Below, piece by piece: positions 10,119 through 20,245 of a stretch of DNA of 64,000 nt (position 1 is the stretch's first letter; the number at the start of each line of letters is the position of its first letter). The position numbers were made by a program, and so were the translations under genes. Source of the DNA: Leptodontidium sp. MPI-SDFR-AT-0119 (lineage: Eukaryota; Ascomycota; Leotiomycetes; Helotiales; Leptodontidiaceae); assembly GCA_020726505.1 (NCBI GenBank), contig JAHLEZ010000005.1, forward strand, positions 2,046,001 to 2,110,000. The letters run 5' to 3'. Under the pieces are notes generated by a model. The model did no database searches. It saw only the letters and a program-made list of their open reading frames with translations, and was not told the DNA's origin.

Positions 10119-11534
10119 ATTCTAGCCCGCAATAAGTCCAAAGTCTCTGACCTGAGCACGAAAACGACATCTACCACGACACCGAAAACATCTTCCAAAA
10201 CATCACTTGCTGGTAGCACAACAAGAAAGAGAGCTTCGAAGTCTGAGGCACCAGTAACACCATCGGCTATCCCCAGACCTGTATCCCGTACAGCGTCATC
10301 CCGAAGTCCTCGCGTGCAAGAGGCGTTGACTCGGAATGGTTACAAGCTTGACAACATCTTGGACAAATTGCTCGCACAGAAGGAGCTTCCCGGAAACCTC
10401 ACGCTAGGAGAAATCATGGTCCTTATAGACCCGCCTAGAGCATCTCGTCTCTCCACTGGAACGATTGACCGACGTATGCAAAAGGAATCAATCGCTGATA
10501 TTAGTACCTTGGAGTTCGAAGAACCAGAGTTGACAACTGGGGAAGATATTATTGTGTGTCAAAAACCACTTCACGGCACTCCATATACTCTTCCGAACCT
10601 CTATGCCACTGATGTTTCTGTGACTGCGAACTATGGACGGCGACTTGAGGAAATCAAACGGGAAGGCCTCAAGCTAAAGTATGAGCATTGGGAAGAGCGC
10701 ATTGCAACTCACAGCTCTATCCCAAGAAATCTACTAGCGGCAAAGTTCAGAACACAACAAAGACGCTGGCGACTTCAATTGTTCGCACAACAAGAAGCTC
10801 TCATTGACAACTCGGTACTATGGCTTGTAGTTAGCGCTATCCCGGTCTTTGGTCCGATCCTCATGGTGTTACTTGGAACTATGATGTTACTTGGCAAGTG
10901 CATCTTTGGGAACCCTCCGACGAAACGCACTCGCGCTCAAGAACCACTATATGCTGAAGTAGCCTTACTAGGGACAACAGCTGAGACAGGAAACTCATAC
11001 TTCTCGCCAGCACCAAAGGTTGTTGTCACCATGCCTGGCCGAACCAAGGTCACCGATGTCAGAGCTACCCTTGACACAGGAGCTGAAGTTAGTTGCATGA
11101 CACTTGAAGCAGCTACTCTCCTGGAGCTCCCTATTACTGGAAGTCAGACCATGGCTCTAAAGACAATCACCGGAGTTAAGTCCCGATTTGTTGGTTTTGC
11201 TGACAATGTTACGGTTGCCATAGGCAACTGCGTTGTCAACAACAGATTCTATATCATGGACGCCCCTGGCATGAAGGTCATTCTAGGCTTTCCATTCTTC
11301 CGCAAAGCCAGAGTATCGTTCCGCTATCCCAGAGACTATGATGGAGGCATTGTGCTGGCTCAGTTTTGGGATCAGCGATCAAGAGACATCACTACGGTCA
11401 AAACCAACGATGCTACGGAGGATGCCAAGGACGCTCAAGCTCTTCGGGAAGAAAACGGGATAGGCATGATCTTTTCAGAACAAACGGACTCTGAAGATGG
11501 CTACGAAGAAGAAGACTTCTCGGGAAAAGAGTAA
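10119..11534 (+). CDS. pro: Protease segment of G1 (retropepsin with a membrane-like helix)
   Basis: This 471-codon segment has no ATG at its beginning. It continues the Gag frame directly after the TAG, so readthrough would give Gag-PR. The first 65 residues are Ser/Thr/Lys-rich linker. A strongly hydrophobic stretch near 10806-10905 (LWLVVSAIPVFGPILMVLLG) looks like a transmembrane helix, unusual in this position. The retropepsin follows: catalytic ATLDTGAEVSCMT with Asp at 11073-11075, then the flap-like region and ILGFPFF near 11280. The protein ends in an acidic tail and TAA at 11532-11534, two codons after the slippery site. It would process the polyprotein within particles. Confidence 0.85.
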   Translation: MLARNKSKVSDLSTKTTSTTTPKTSSKTSLAGSTTRKRASKSEAPVTPSAIPRPVSRTASSRSPRVQEALTRNGYKLDNILDKLLAQKELPGNLTLGEIMVLIDPPRASRLSTGTIDRRMQKESIADISTLEFEEPELTTGEDIIVCQKPLHGTPYTLPNLYATDVSVTANYGRRLEEIKREGLKLKYEHWEERIATHSSIPRNLLAAKFRTQQRRWRLQLFAQQEALIDNSVLWLVVSAIPVFGPILMVLLGTMMLLGKCIFGNPPTKRTRAQEPLYAEVALLGTTAETGNSYFSPAPKVVVTMPGRTKVTDVRATLDTGAEVSCMTLEAATLLELPITGSQTMALKTITGVKSRFVGFADNVTVAIGNCVVNNRFYIMDAPGMKVILGFPFFRKARVSFRYPRDYDGGIVLAQFWDQRSRDITTVKTNDATEDAKDAQALREENGIGMIFSEQTDSEDGYEEEDFSGKE

Positions 11535-11580
11535 CTGACTGCATATCGAGCGCTGCTGTCGGTGCCTTGGAATGCTCGAT
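11522..11580 (+). promoter_or_regulatory. Programmed -1 frameshift signal: G GGA AAA plus downstream stem
   Basis: GGGAAAA at 11522-11528 is in the phase X XXY YYZ relative to the protease frame (tcG GGA AAA gag taa) and slips exactly into the Pol frame (GGG AAA AGA GTA). A perfect 7-bp inverted repeat ATCGAGC (11545-11551) / GCTCGAT (11574-11580) can form a stem 16 nt downstream, further than the usual 5-9 nt. The overlap of the two open frames is only 40 nt (11495-11534). The inverted copy G1c has the same arrangement near 32400 with no indel, so the frame change is not a sequencing slip. Confidence 0.8.
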
Positions 11581-14500
11581 CAACCCCTCACAACATAACC
11601 CTCAACCACTAAAGCTTGGGGGCAAGCTTTATGAAGGGGGGGACGAAGCGGTGCTGAGTAATGATGATGAAGGCGATACTATTCTCATCGAGTACTTGGA
11701 AAGAGAGTTTTGCGTCCCGAAATCAGTACTCAATGATTTTCAGCAAGAGGCAATCTCAGACACATTCCCGGAGGAGAAGTCAACTGCGGAACCATTCTTT
11801 CCTGGAGCTTTCAGAGCTGGTTCTTTGACTGAAGCCACGCCTACCTTCGAATGGACGAAGAACTATGACGATCTCCCGATCAAGAACCCCTTTCGGAGCA
11901 CTCAGAACACCACTGCTCGGATCAACACTATGTACAAATCGAAAGCCAAGAAAGTCCAGCCAGTTGACGAAGCCGACCCTATAGGCGACCCCCCGGGAGG
12001 GAGGGATGATTGGTATGAGAGATCAAAAGACAGAGGGACTAAGCAAGAACAGTTGGGGAAATATCAAGATTTGTTGCTACCACGCTTTACTAGCATACCC
12101 CGCAACTCCCGACTTACGCCGGAGAGACTAGCCAAACTTGACGTCGGGAAGCTGTTACAACCTGAAGAGAGAGCTCTCTTCGATGAAATGATGATTAACA
12201 GAGAAGGAGCCATAGCGTTCGACTGGCCCGAATGTGGTAGATTCCACGAAGATGTCTCCCCCCCAGTCGTCATCAAGACCATTGAGCACAAAGCTTGGCA
12301 AGCCCCTAACTTTCCGTTGCCACGAGCTTTGGTCCCGGAAGTCACGAAGATGGTGCAAGAGCGTCTCGATAAGGGTGTTCTTGAGCTTTCCGAAGGCCCA
12401 TACCGAAATGCTTGGTTTTTGGTAAAAAAGAAGGAATCTGGAAAATACAGACTCATTAACTCAGCCACCATGCTAAATGCCGTCACACGAAGGGATGCCA
12501 ATCTTCCACCTTCAGTAGATGAGTTCTCCGAAGAATTCGCCGGTTGCCACGTCGCTAGCCTCGTTGACCTGTACTCCGGCTATGATCAACAAACTCTTCA
12601 CAAGTCCAGTCGAGACATGACTGCCTTCTATGTTCCGAACGTGGGCCTAGTCAGGAACACAACTCTCCCCCAGGGTGCCACAAACTCTGTTGCTCAGTTT
12701 GTTAGAACGATCACTCGCATACTGAAGCCACTGATTCCTAGCGTGTCTATGCCATTCTTGGATGATGTAGGAGTTAAGGGACCATACACGGACTACAACC
12801 AAGAAGAAGCTCGTCCCGGAATCCGAAGATTTATCTTAGAGCACATTCAGAACCTCGATAAGACGCTGGAACGCTTAGAAAGAGCAGGTGCTACTATCGG
12901 CCCGAAGTCTCAGTTTTGTTTGGACGGTATGGACATTGTGGGATACGCCTGTAACTCTGAGGGGAGAGAACCTTCGGCGAGACACTTGGTTAAGATCAAG
13001 AACTGGAACCCACCAGGCAACCTGACAGAAGTCAAGGCATTCCTAGGCCTTGTTGTTTACTTCCGAATTTGGATCAAAAACTTCCGACTAATCGCTGAGC
13101 CATTGTACGCACTGTCTAGAAAAGGAGTCAAATTCTTCTGGGACCCGGAGATTCACGACAAAGCAATGCAAACTCTCAAAGATGCGTTATGCTCGTTTCC
13201 AGTTCTATGTCGGATCGATTACAGCGAGGGTGCTGGAGAGATAGTTGTCGGTGTCGACTCAAGTGGCACAGGTTGGGGAGGTTTCCTCGGCCAAAGAGAC
13301 CCTCTGACGAACAAGATACGACCTGCGAGGTACGAGAGTGGTTTTTGGAGCAAGACCGAAGCCAAGTATGATGCCACCAAGCGAGAGTGCAAAGGCATGC
13401 TCTACATTTTGAAGAAGCTCAAGATCTGGCTCGTTGGCGTGCACTTTGTTATTGAAACAGACGCCAACACCCTAGTTGCTCAACTAAATGGAGCCGCCCA
13501 CGATCATCCTAGCGCCTTGCTTACTAGATGGCTTGCTTGGATACGCCTGTTTGATTTCGAAGTTCGGCATGTCAAAGGCTCAACACACGTCGTTGCCGAT
13601 CAGCTCTCTAGGAGGCCAAGGCATGCTGACGACACGCCGGAAGAGAGTGATGTGGACGAGGATTGGATACTTTCCGAGTTGGGAGCCTATGAGATCTGCC
13701 CTGTGGAAGCATCTAACGCCGAAGAACCCACCAATTCAGAATCCGAAGAAGCAACAACAGACCCTGAACTACGCAAACGAAACGACATCTTGCTAGACAT
13801 GAAAGCAAAAGTGCAACACCTAAGAGACGAAGGGGAACTCAGCTCCTCCGATGGTTCAAGCTCTGACGGAGAAGGGCTACCTGTCTTAACCAACAAATAC
13901 AGCGAAGGATACCAGCAAATTGCCCGATACCTGACGACACTCAAGACTCCCAAGGACATGACTAGAAAGCAGTTTCGAGTCTTCAAAAGGGAAGCTTTGA
14001 ACTACGGTGTGCACAGTCGCCGGATTTGGAGGCTCCCTGCAAAAGGTTCTGCTGTCAAGCTTGTTGTTGACACTGATAAGGAGAAGGAAATCATACTTCG
14101 GAGTTGCCACAACAATTCTGGTCACAAAGGGAGAGAAAGCACCTACCACCGCATCGCCACACGGTACTTTTGGAAGGGACTGTTTACTGACTGTATGGAA
14201 TACGTCCGAACGTGTAAGAATTGTCAACTCCGATCAGCGAAACGTCTTGAGGAGCCTCTTTACCCTACAGCATCAAATGGACTCATGGAAAAGTGGGCAT
14301 TGGATGTTACCTACATGCCACCACACAGGGGAAAAGGCTACCTTGTTGTTGCAAGAGACGACATGAGTGGATGGGCTGAAGCTAGAGCTCTCCCTACTAG
14401 AGAGGCCAAACACATCGCTGCTTTCATCTGGGAAGATATCATTTGCCGTCATGGGTTGTTTTGGAGACTTGTTGTGGATGGAGGAACTGAGAATATGGGG

Positions 14501-15388
14501 GAAGTGCTGGGGCTACTCAACAGAATGGAGGTCGAGCGAATCAAGATCTCGGCGTACAACGCCAGAGCCAACGGAATGATCGAACGAGGCCATGGACCTA
14601 TCAAGAATGCCTTGTCAAAAATGGAAGGACGTTGGACTGATAACCTTTCCGCAGTGTTGTTTGCTGACAGAACTACTGTGCATGGTCCAACTGGTTACAC
14701 ACCATTCTACATGGTGTACGGCAGGGAGGCGATCTTACCTATCGAGACAAGAAACCCAACATGGAGAACGTTGTTTACTGAGGAGGTTCGTGACCGATCG
14801 AAGTTACTACAGCTTAGGGCTACACAGTTTCAGATGAGACAGGAACACATCGATGAGGCTATCTTCAGGAAGACTCGGCGTCGTCAAGAAGGCAAGGAAG
14901 CCTTTGATCTCAAACACGACATACGGAAGAGACCATTTAAAAAGAAAGACTTAGTCCTTCGCTGGGACTCAGTACGAGAGAATGACATGTCCTCAAACCG
15001 AGCACTCGACTTCAGGTGGCTAGGTCCCTACGAGATCGCTGAAACCTACACCGATAAAGGCTATTACAGACTCAAGGAACTCGGCGATGATGGCCCCTGG
15101 CTACGACAAACCTTCGCCGGCAATAAGCTCAAGCTCTTCCACAAGAGGAACAACTTCATTTACAACGATAGCGATAAAGTGGGAGAGGCCTCTAGCGAAG
15201 ACGACAACCTGACCTCTCTGAATCTTGAACCAGACATTGATTTGCAACACCTCAACGACCCCGAATTCTTAGAGAACCCTACGATTCCGACGATACAGCG
15301 TGTTAGGGACGATGGGATAGTGATTAGAGTCCCTGAATTGTCAGCACAGCAGCGCAGCGAGTACCGAGTAGTGTCTGACTCGGAATAA
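11522..15388 (+). CDS. pol: Pol of G1: reverse transcriptase, RNase H, integrase
   Basis: The frame is open from 11495 and has no plausible ATG before RT. Numbered from the slippery site (1,288 aa), the RT Asp is at 349 (SLVDLYSGYDQ) and the FLDD box has its first Asp at 414. RNase H begins with VDSSGTGWG (Asp 579), followed by ECKGML, IETDANTL and VADQLSRR. Integrase has an H2C2 zinc site (His 863 and 868, Cys 898 and 901), a catalytic triad Asp 928 (LDVTYM), Asp 986 (VVDGGTEN) and Glu 1021 (NGMIERGH), that is DD34E, and a GPY/F-type motif WLGPYEI. No chromodomain is visible; the C-terminus is acidic. All key residues are intact, so the enzyme could be active. Confidence 0.95.
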   Translation, partial: GKRVTDCISSAAVGALECSINPSQHNPQPLKLGGKLYEGGDEAVLSNDDEGDTILIEYLEREFCVPKSVLNDFQQEAISDTFPEEKSTAEPFFPGAFRAGSLTEATPTFEWTKNYDDLPIKNPFRSTQNTTARINTMYKSKAKKVQPVDEADPIGDPPGGRDDWYERSKDRGTKQEQLGKYQDLLLPRFTSIPRNSRLTPERLAKLDVGKLLQPEERALFDEMMINREGAIAFDWPECGRFHEDVSPPVVIKTIEHKAWQAPNFPLPRALVPEVTKMVQERLDKGVLELSEGPYRNAWFLVKKKESGKYRLINSATMLNAVTRRDANLPPSVDEFSEEFAGCHVASLVDLYSGYDQQTLHKSSRDMTAFYVPNVGLVRNTTLPQGATNSVAQFVRTITRILKPLIPSVSMPFLDDVGVKGPYTDYNQEEARPGIRRFILEHIQNLDKTLERLERAGATIGPKSQFCLDGMDIVGYACNSEGREPSARHLVKIKNWNPPGNLTEVKAFLGLVVYFRIWIKNFRLIAEPLYALSRKGVKFFWDPEIHDKAMQTLKDALCSFPVLCRIDYSEGAGEIVVGVDSSGTGWGGFLGQRDPLTNKIRPARYESGFWSKTEAKYDATKRECKGMLYILKKLKIWLVGVHFVIETDANTLVAQLNGAAHDHPSALLTRWLAWIRLFDFEVRHVKGSTHVVADQLSRRPRHADDTPEESDVDEDWILSELGAYEICPVEASNAEEPTNSESEEATTDPELRKRNDILLDMKAKVQHLRDEGELSSSDGSSSDGEGLPVLTNKYSEGYQQIARYLTTLKTPKDMTRKQFRVFKREALNYGVHSRRIWRLPAKGSAVKLVVDTDKEKEIILRSCHNNSGHKGRESTYHRIATRYFWKGLFTDCMEYVRTCKNCQLRSAKRLEEPLYPTASNGLMEKWALDVTYMPPHRGKGYLVVARDDMSGWAEARALPTREAKHIAAFIWEDIICRHGLFWRLVVDGGTENMGEVLGLLNRMEVERIKISAYNARANGMIERGHGPIKNALSKMEGRWTDNLSAVLFADRTTVHGPTGYTPFYMVYGREAILPIETRNPTWRTLFTEEVRDRSKLLQLRATQFQMRQEHIDEAIFRKTRRRQEGKEAFDLKHDIRKRPFKKKDLVLRWDSVRENDMSSNRALDFRWLGPYEIAETYTDKGYYRLKELGDDGPWLRQTFAGNKLKLFHKRNNFIYNDSDKVGEASSEDDNLTSLNLEPDIDLQHLNDPEFLENPTIPTIQRVRDDGIVIRVPELSAQQRSEYRVVSDSE
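11632..11645 (+). other. Internal polypurine-tract-like sequence at the start of pol
   Basis: TGAAGGGGGGGACG matches the PPT before the 3' LTR over 14 nt. It lies inside coding sequence. The equivalent place in the inverted copy G1c (near 32290) still reads as a purine run of the same pattern. It could serve as a second plus-strand primer. Confidence 0.5.
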
Positions 15389-15559
15389 ACATGCACGCTC
15401 CACACGCTGGTGTCGCCGACAACATTTCTTCAGCTAAATAAACCTGGCCCCGATAACTGTCACTCACTTCCATGAGCAACCGTCGCGACACGAAACTTGA
15501 AGCTAACACGTCGGTATCGACGCTTTGGTGTTGAGGAGCTGGTACGAGGACGCACCCCC

Positions 15560-15579
15560 AGTCTTTGAAGGGGGGGACG
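15560..15579 (+). other. Second PPT-like copy just after pol
   Basis: AGTCTTTGAAGGGGGGGACG is identical over 20 nt to 18711-18730, the PPT in front of the 3' LTR. Confidence 0.75.
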
Positions 15580-18500
15580 ACATGCTGCCGCACATTAAAA
15601 TCATCAAAATGATCGCCAAACCGACTTCGTACTGCTAAGAACCACAATTCAGGACACCTCAGCACTACAACAAACACGAAGAAGAGCCTATGCAGCCCTG
15701 AGCAAGTCAGAGAGAACATTGGCCCCGCGCTACAAGAACACCTATCTCTCGGAGCAAAACTCAACAAGAAACTAGCGCCCTCATAGACTACCTGCCGCAT
15801 GCGAACATACAACAGGTTTAGAACGAGACTGCCATCATCAAGCCAGCGATATTCTAGGCGGCAGAAAGTAACTTCGTTTGAATGGGCCAGTTGTCGGGCT
15901 CGATCCGCAGGACTAGATTCCAAAACGGCAGGTTGAACCTGTGGCCTAGGCCAGAAATTCGAGTCCAACGTGCTAGACACCCCGAAGAATACAGACGCAA
16001 CATACCCAGGCGCCAACTCTCGGCAATTGATAAAAAGAGAGGAAACAACGAAGCAAGTCCATTGTTCCCAGGGACAAAGCCAACAACCCACAGAGCCATC
16101 AAACCCCAATGTAGCGCACAGCGATCTATGAAGGACAACACTAAGAGCACCATCGACAAACTAGCCTTGAACCGGTAAGCAGATCACACGATCTATGTAA
16201 GGCAGGCAGAAGTCTAGGAAATCTCCCAGCGAAGAGCCAACAACACGCTCGGAATCAGAGCCGTGCTCTCTGAAACCTTAAGTCAACAACCACAATATAG
16301 CCAACGCCAACCCCACCCCACGTGCTAGAGATCTGAGCATGCCATCGGCCGACGACCCCTAGCTGGTGAACCTTTCAGGGATCGAGTGTTAGTCGACTAC
16401 CCCCAATCAGCTCTGTCCAAAGTCTCTCGCCTGCTAGGTCAGGGCCCCTTCTGCATATACGTCGATACCTCCCAGTCCCTTCCCGTCGGAAAGTCTGAAA
16501 GAATAAAGACTTCTCTTGCCGTTCACCAGTGCTAGTAGACAAGAGGTAGCATACTTCGCACTCAGAGTGCTAGCAGGAGACTGCAAGTTATGGACAACTT
16601 TCAAATATGGTACAATGGTTCTGCGACCATGACAGACCTGCAAGCAGGAGTGCCGCCATTCCAGGCTCGCATCAACATCGCTGAAGCAATGAAGACTCCA
16701 TACCCTCGACCTCCAGCCAGGTTCAGCATTGAGTACTAGCAACCAATCAAGGCTAAGGGAGCGACCCTAGGTGTTCTCATGGATGTTTCGTCACCGCCTA
16801 CTGCATCATTCCGAGAGGTGTCGTTAGGTAGAACGGACAGGGACAAAGCCAACAACCCACAGAGCAACTAGTCAGGAGTCAAGTCTAGCTTCGACCTCGA
16901 GATCAACAACAAGTTCTTCAACCCCCATTAAAGAACTGAAGTAATCAAGAGACCTCAACCAAGACCGAACCACCATTCCGAGAAGACCTCTAGCCAACAG
17001 GACCCCACAGCATGCCATCCCATGCTTAGCTACTGCCAGCTCAACAGTGCTTGAGTTGACTAAACTCTTTTGCCCCCAGAAAGCTCAGCTGTTTCAAAGA
17101 CCCTCTGTTAGCTTCAACAACAGGAGGTGACTTACCTGTCAAGGGGAGAAGGGGCCATTTCCACCACACCAAGAACCAAGAACCTATTGTAGCCTCCCAA
17201 CCCTGCTCGACGCATTACGACCGTTAGTTTTCCCACTCCTCCCGGCTTTCTGCCATAAACCTTCGAAGTTGGCGGATCCAGCCTCCACCCCATCCAACCA
17301 ACCAATTGATGAGAGACTGGCGGAATGATGTCACCTATCTTCAGCAGTGTGACTTGCGCAGGTGCAACAAGAGCGTATCTGTGGAGGGACCCGAAAGCTA
17401 CTCAGTGACCCATTACCAAGGGAAGATCAGTACGGCGCGACACGCACGTTCTTAGCCCAAGGGGTGGAGTTTGATGCGGGTAGTCGCACGAGGTGGCCTT
17501 GATTCCCATTGGTTTACGAACCTGAAGAAGACAGATGGCATCGTTTCCTTGACCTGTAGAGAGAATGTAAGCACCGGCGCTGCGAAGAGGTTGGACAGTT
17601 TGATACTCAGCTAGATGACGTCAAGGTGAAGTTTTGGAGTTCACTTTGGTCACTTCTCAAAACACGAGTTGAGGATTAATAACCTTGGCGGTACCTCAAA
17701 TCGCCGCAGGAAAAGTGTTGGCATAATCTGTGAATGGCTAGTCAAGTACAGGAGAAGAGATGGGAGCATAACTCACGAAGTTGAGACGCGTTGAGACCTC
17801 CATGGTGTTGACCTTTGGTGTTGAAGCTGAGAGCGCTTGGGCTGAGATGGGAACCGATTTCGATGGCACCTCCAAGGAGGCTGACAACGAAGGACTCTTC
17901 TTGAAGGTCTACGAGGAGTTAGTAGAGCTCAGATGGTGTTGTGGAAGGTCAACTTACCGCGTTGAGGCGACTTGACTTCATACTGAAGTTGTTGTTTGGA
18001 GATCGAGGTGCGAGAAAGCTGAGTGGAGACTGCACACAGGTCAACCCAGGTGTTGCGGAAGAAGTTGCTGTCTGGCAAGAAGGAAGCAAGCAAGCAAGGA
18101 AAGCTCTCTGCTACGTCACCTCTACGACTAGGCAACAACGAAGTTCAAGGTGCTGAGCTCCAATGGCGCGCTGAAGTTGATGGTGAAGGCCAAGGTTGTT
18201 GCCCTGAAGGTACCGAATGGCGTGAAGTTGGCGGCAGAGAGACCTCTGAGGATACCTGGAGTCATGGTAGCTGAAGTCATCGTTGAATGGAAGGAGATCT
18301 TGCCTTGGTGGTGTAGGAAAAGTGATGGTGAAGTCGATCTTGACATGAATGTGGCGGGGAAGTTTGCTTTCTTGGGAGAATTGAAGTGAGAGAAGGTGTA
18401 GGAGATGTTGTTTGATTGGTAGAAGGAGGAGTGAAGAAGTTGAAGCGTGTTGAGGTGCTCTATAGAAGGAATGGTGTTGAGGGGAGGTTGTTGTACTTGG

Positions 18501-18710
18501 AGAGTTGAAGTTAGAAAGTTGGTGGGGGAGAGTCAACCTTATGAAGGTAGGCTGGCGACGCTAAGCGAGGCGATTGTTTGCTTCCAAAGGTGACAGGTCG
18601 ACTATCACGGGACTTCGCATGCACTGGCTGTATAGCATCCTGCTGACGATTTAAGACGCTCTGATTGGCTGTTTACTTCTTTTTGGTATATATTGCTCGA
18701 GGGCGAGCAG

Positions 18711-18730
18711 AGTCTTTGAAGGGGGGGACG
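18711..18730 (+). other. Polypurine tract of G1
   Basis: The tract GAAGGGGGGGACG ends two bases before the 3' LTR at 18733, the expected place for the plus-strand primer. Confidence 0.85.
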
Positions 18731-18732
18731 CA

Positions 18733-19013
18733 TGTGGTGGGGACAGCCCCTGATTTCTTTTGTCACATGACTGCGCTGGTCCTTCGCACATATAAGGAGC
18801 CAACACTTGACTACAGAACGTCAAGAACGCAACACTAGATATATTCTATTTATTAGAACTCTTTTCCCTCCCCTCCTTCGCCGATTCGTACTCTCTAGAT
18901 ATGTGATATCTTTAGATTTGATTGATCTGTTATTTACAGAGCCTAGAATCTCCTCCGGTGGCTCGCTACATGCTACCCTCTTGTTGTGTGGATTGGGGTT
19001 CGTCCCTCCCACA
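18733..19013 (+). repeat. 3' LTR of G1 (281 bp)
   Basis: Reads the same as 6862-7142 throughout and is followed by ATAC, the repeat of the bases preceding the 5' LTR. Confidence 0.95.
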
Positions 19014-20245
19014 ATACTAAATATATTTTATTTATTAAACCCTTTTCCCTCCTCTTCTTTACTAATTTATACTTTCTAAATATGTAGTATCTTTAGATTT
19101 AATTAATTTATTATTTATAGAGCTTAGAATCTCCCTTAGTAGCTCGCTATATATTACCCTCTTATTATATAAATTAAGGTTTGTCCCTCTTATATATTTT
19201 TAGTAACTTACGTAAGGAGTGAGTTACTATTAAAGGAGGAACTAAGTAAGTATAATAGTGAGGCCCTTATATATTAACTTATATAAGGAGAGTTAAAAAA
19301 AACAACAATTATTTAAACTAAGGGAGCTATTTAGTTAATTATCTTTTAACTCTTAAGGCAAAACAACGAATATAAAGAATATAAACCTTTAACCTAGGGA
19401 GAACGAAGACTACTAAGGAACTAAGGAAAGTTATAAAGTAAGAGTATTTATAGTATTAGAAAATTTATCTCTCTTAGGCTACTATTTTAATTTTATTATT
19501 CCGAGACATAGTGCCTGGCCACTTCGTACTAGCTTTTATTCTTAGCGAAGGTTTTAGTGTTTTTAAACGTAATTAGTATTTTTTAAACGCTAAGAAAAGT
19601 CGAGACTTTATAATAAATTAAAATTAATATATTAGAGGCTTAAGCGAAGTACTGGCGAGCTTGTATTTTAGAGTGTTTAGCGAGACATAGAACTTTTAGG
19701 CTAGTTTAATACCTAAGTAACTTACGCCGAGTGTTAATCTCCTTACTTTGTTTTTCTATTATATTTACTTTTATTATTTTTGTAATTTCCGTGTACGAGC
19801 CTTAAGCTTTAAGGCGTATTTGTTTTAATTTAATAGTTATTAGCGTTTATTAAGGGCTAACTAAGGAGTACGGCCTTAAACCTTCGCTAAGAGTTATTAA
19901 CATTTATTTCGCTTTAAAGTAAGCGAGAGCTTATATACTTTTTATTTTAAGGGAGGGGGTTTCTTTTATATTTCTTTAATAATTAATACACCGTATTTTT
20001 AGTTACTTTCTTATATTTTAATTAACGATATTATTAACTTACTTTACTATAACCTTCTTATAATAACGCACAATATTAAACAATAAAAACATCGACTACG
20101 GCTATAGTAACCCTAAAATAAGTAAGTTCGGTAATATTATAATGCCCCCTAACTTTATTTTAATAAGAGTAACTCCTTTGTTTAAACTTAGAATTACTAC
20201 TAGGCTAAGCCTTAATACTTTTATATTCTTTAAGAATACTACTTC
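19014..20245 (+). mobile_element. G1b: RIP-decayed continuation of the old G1 copy (LTR, leader, start of gag)
   Basis: Continues the LTR interrupted at 6861 (to about 19194), then the leader and the first about 170 nt of gag. It is almost perfectly colinear with intact positions 6961-8192, and the differences are nearly all C-to-T or G-to-A. It stops abruptly at ACTTC before a copia LTR at 20246. Confidence 0.9.

Larger units (their letters stand above)
15389..18732 (+). other. 3.3-kb 3' extension of G1 between pol and 3' LTR
   Basis: No open frame here has a recognisable domain. The longest are on the minus strand (15324-16109, 261 codons; 18111-18536, 141 codons, rich in His/Ser/Leu) and look like chance frames in Cys/Trp-rich or repetitive sequence. 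The stretch 17760-18530 is imperfectly repetitive (GTTGAAG-type motifs). A PPT-like sequence at 15560-15579 stands 172 nt after the pol stop, as if an earlier element had ended here and about 3.1 kb were added later. Confidence 0.6.
6862..19013 (+). mobile_element. G1: intact Ty3/gypsy LTR retrotransposon, 12,152 bp
   Basis: Two 281-bp LTRs (6862-7142 and 18733-19013) with TGTGG...CCACA ends flank long open coding regions for Gag, protease and RT-RNase H-integrase. The element is bordered by ATAC on both sides (6858-6861 and 19014-19017), or AATAC if the last A of the LTR is counted into the duplication. Domain order PR-RT-RH-IN is that of Ty3/gypsy. Unlike all related copies here it shows no RIP damage, and the LTRs read as identical, so insertion is recent. 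It is unusually long because of an 879-bp leader and a 3.3-kb 3' region without clear coding capacity. Confidence 0.95.

Noticed and set aside
15324..16109. Minus-strand open frame of 261 codons overlapping the end of G1 pol
   Set aside because: Cys/Trp/Phe-rich, no recognisable domain, overlaps pol antisense; best explained as a chance frame, though an antisense ORF is not excluded.
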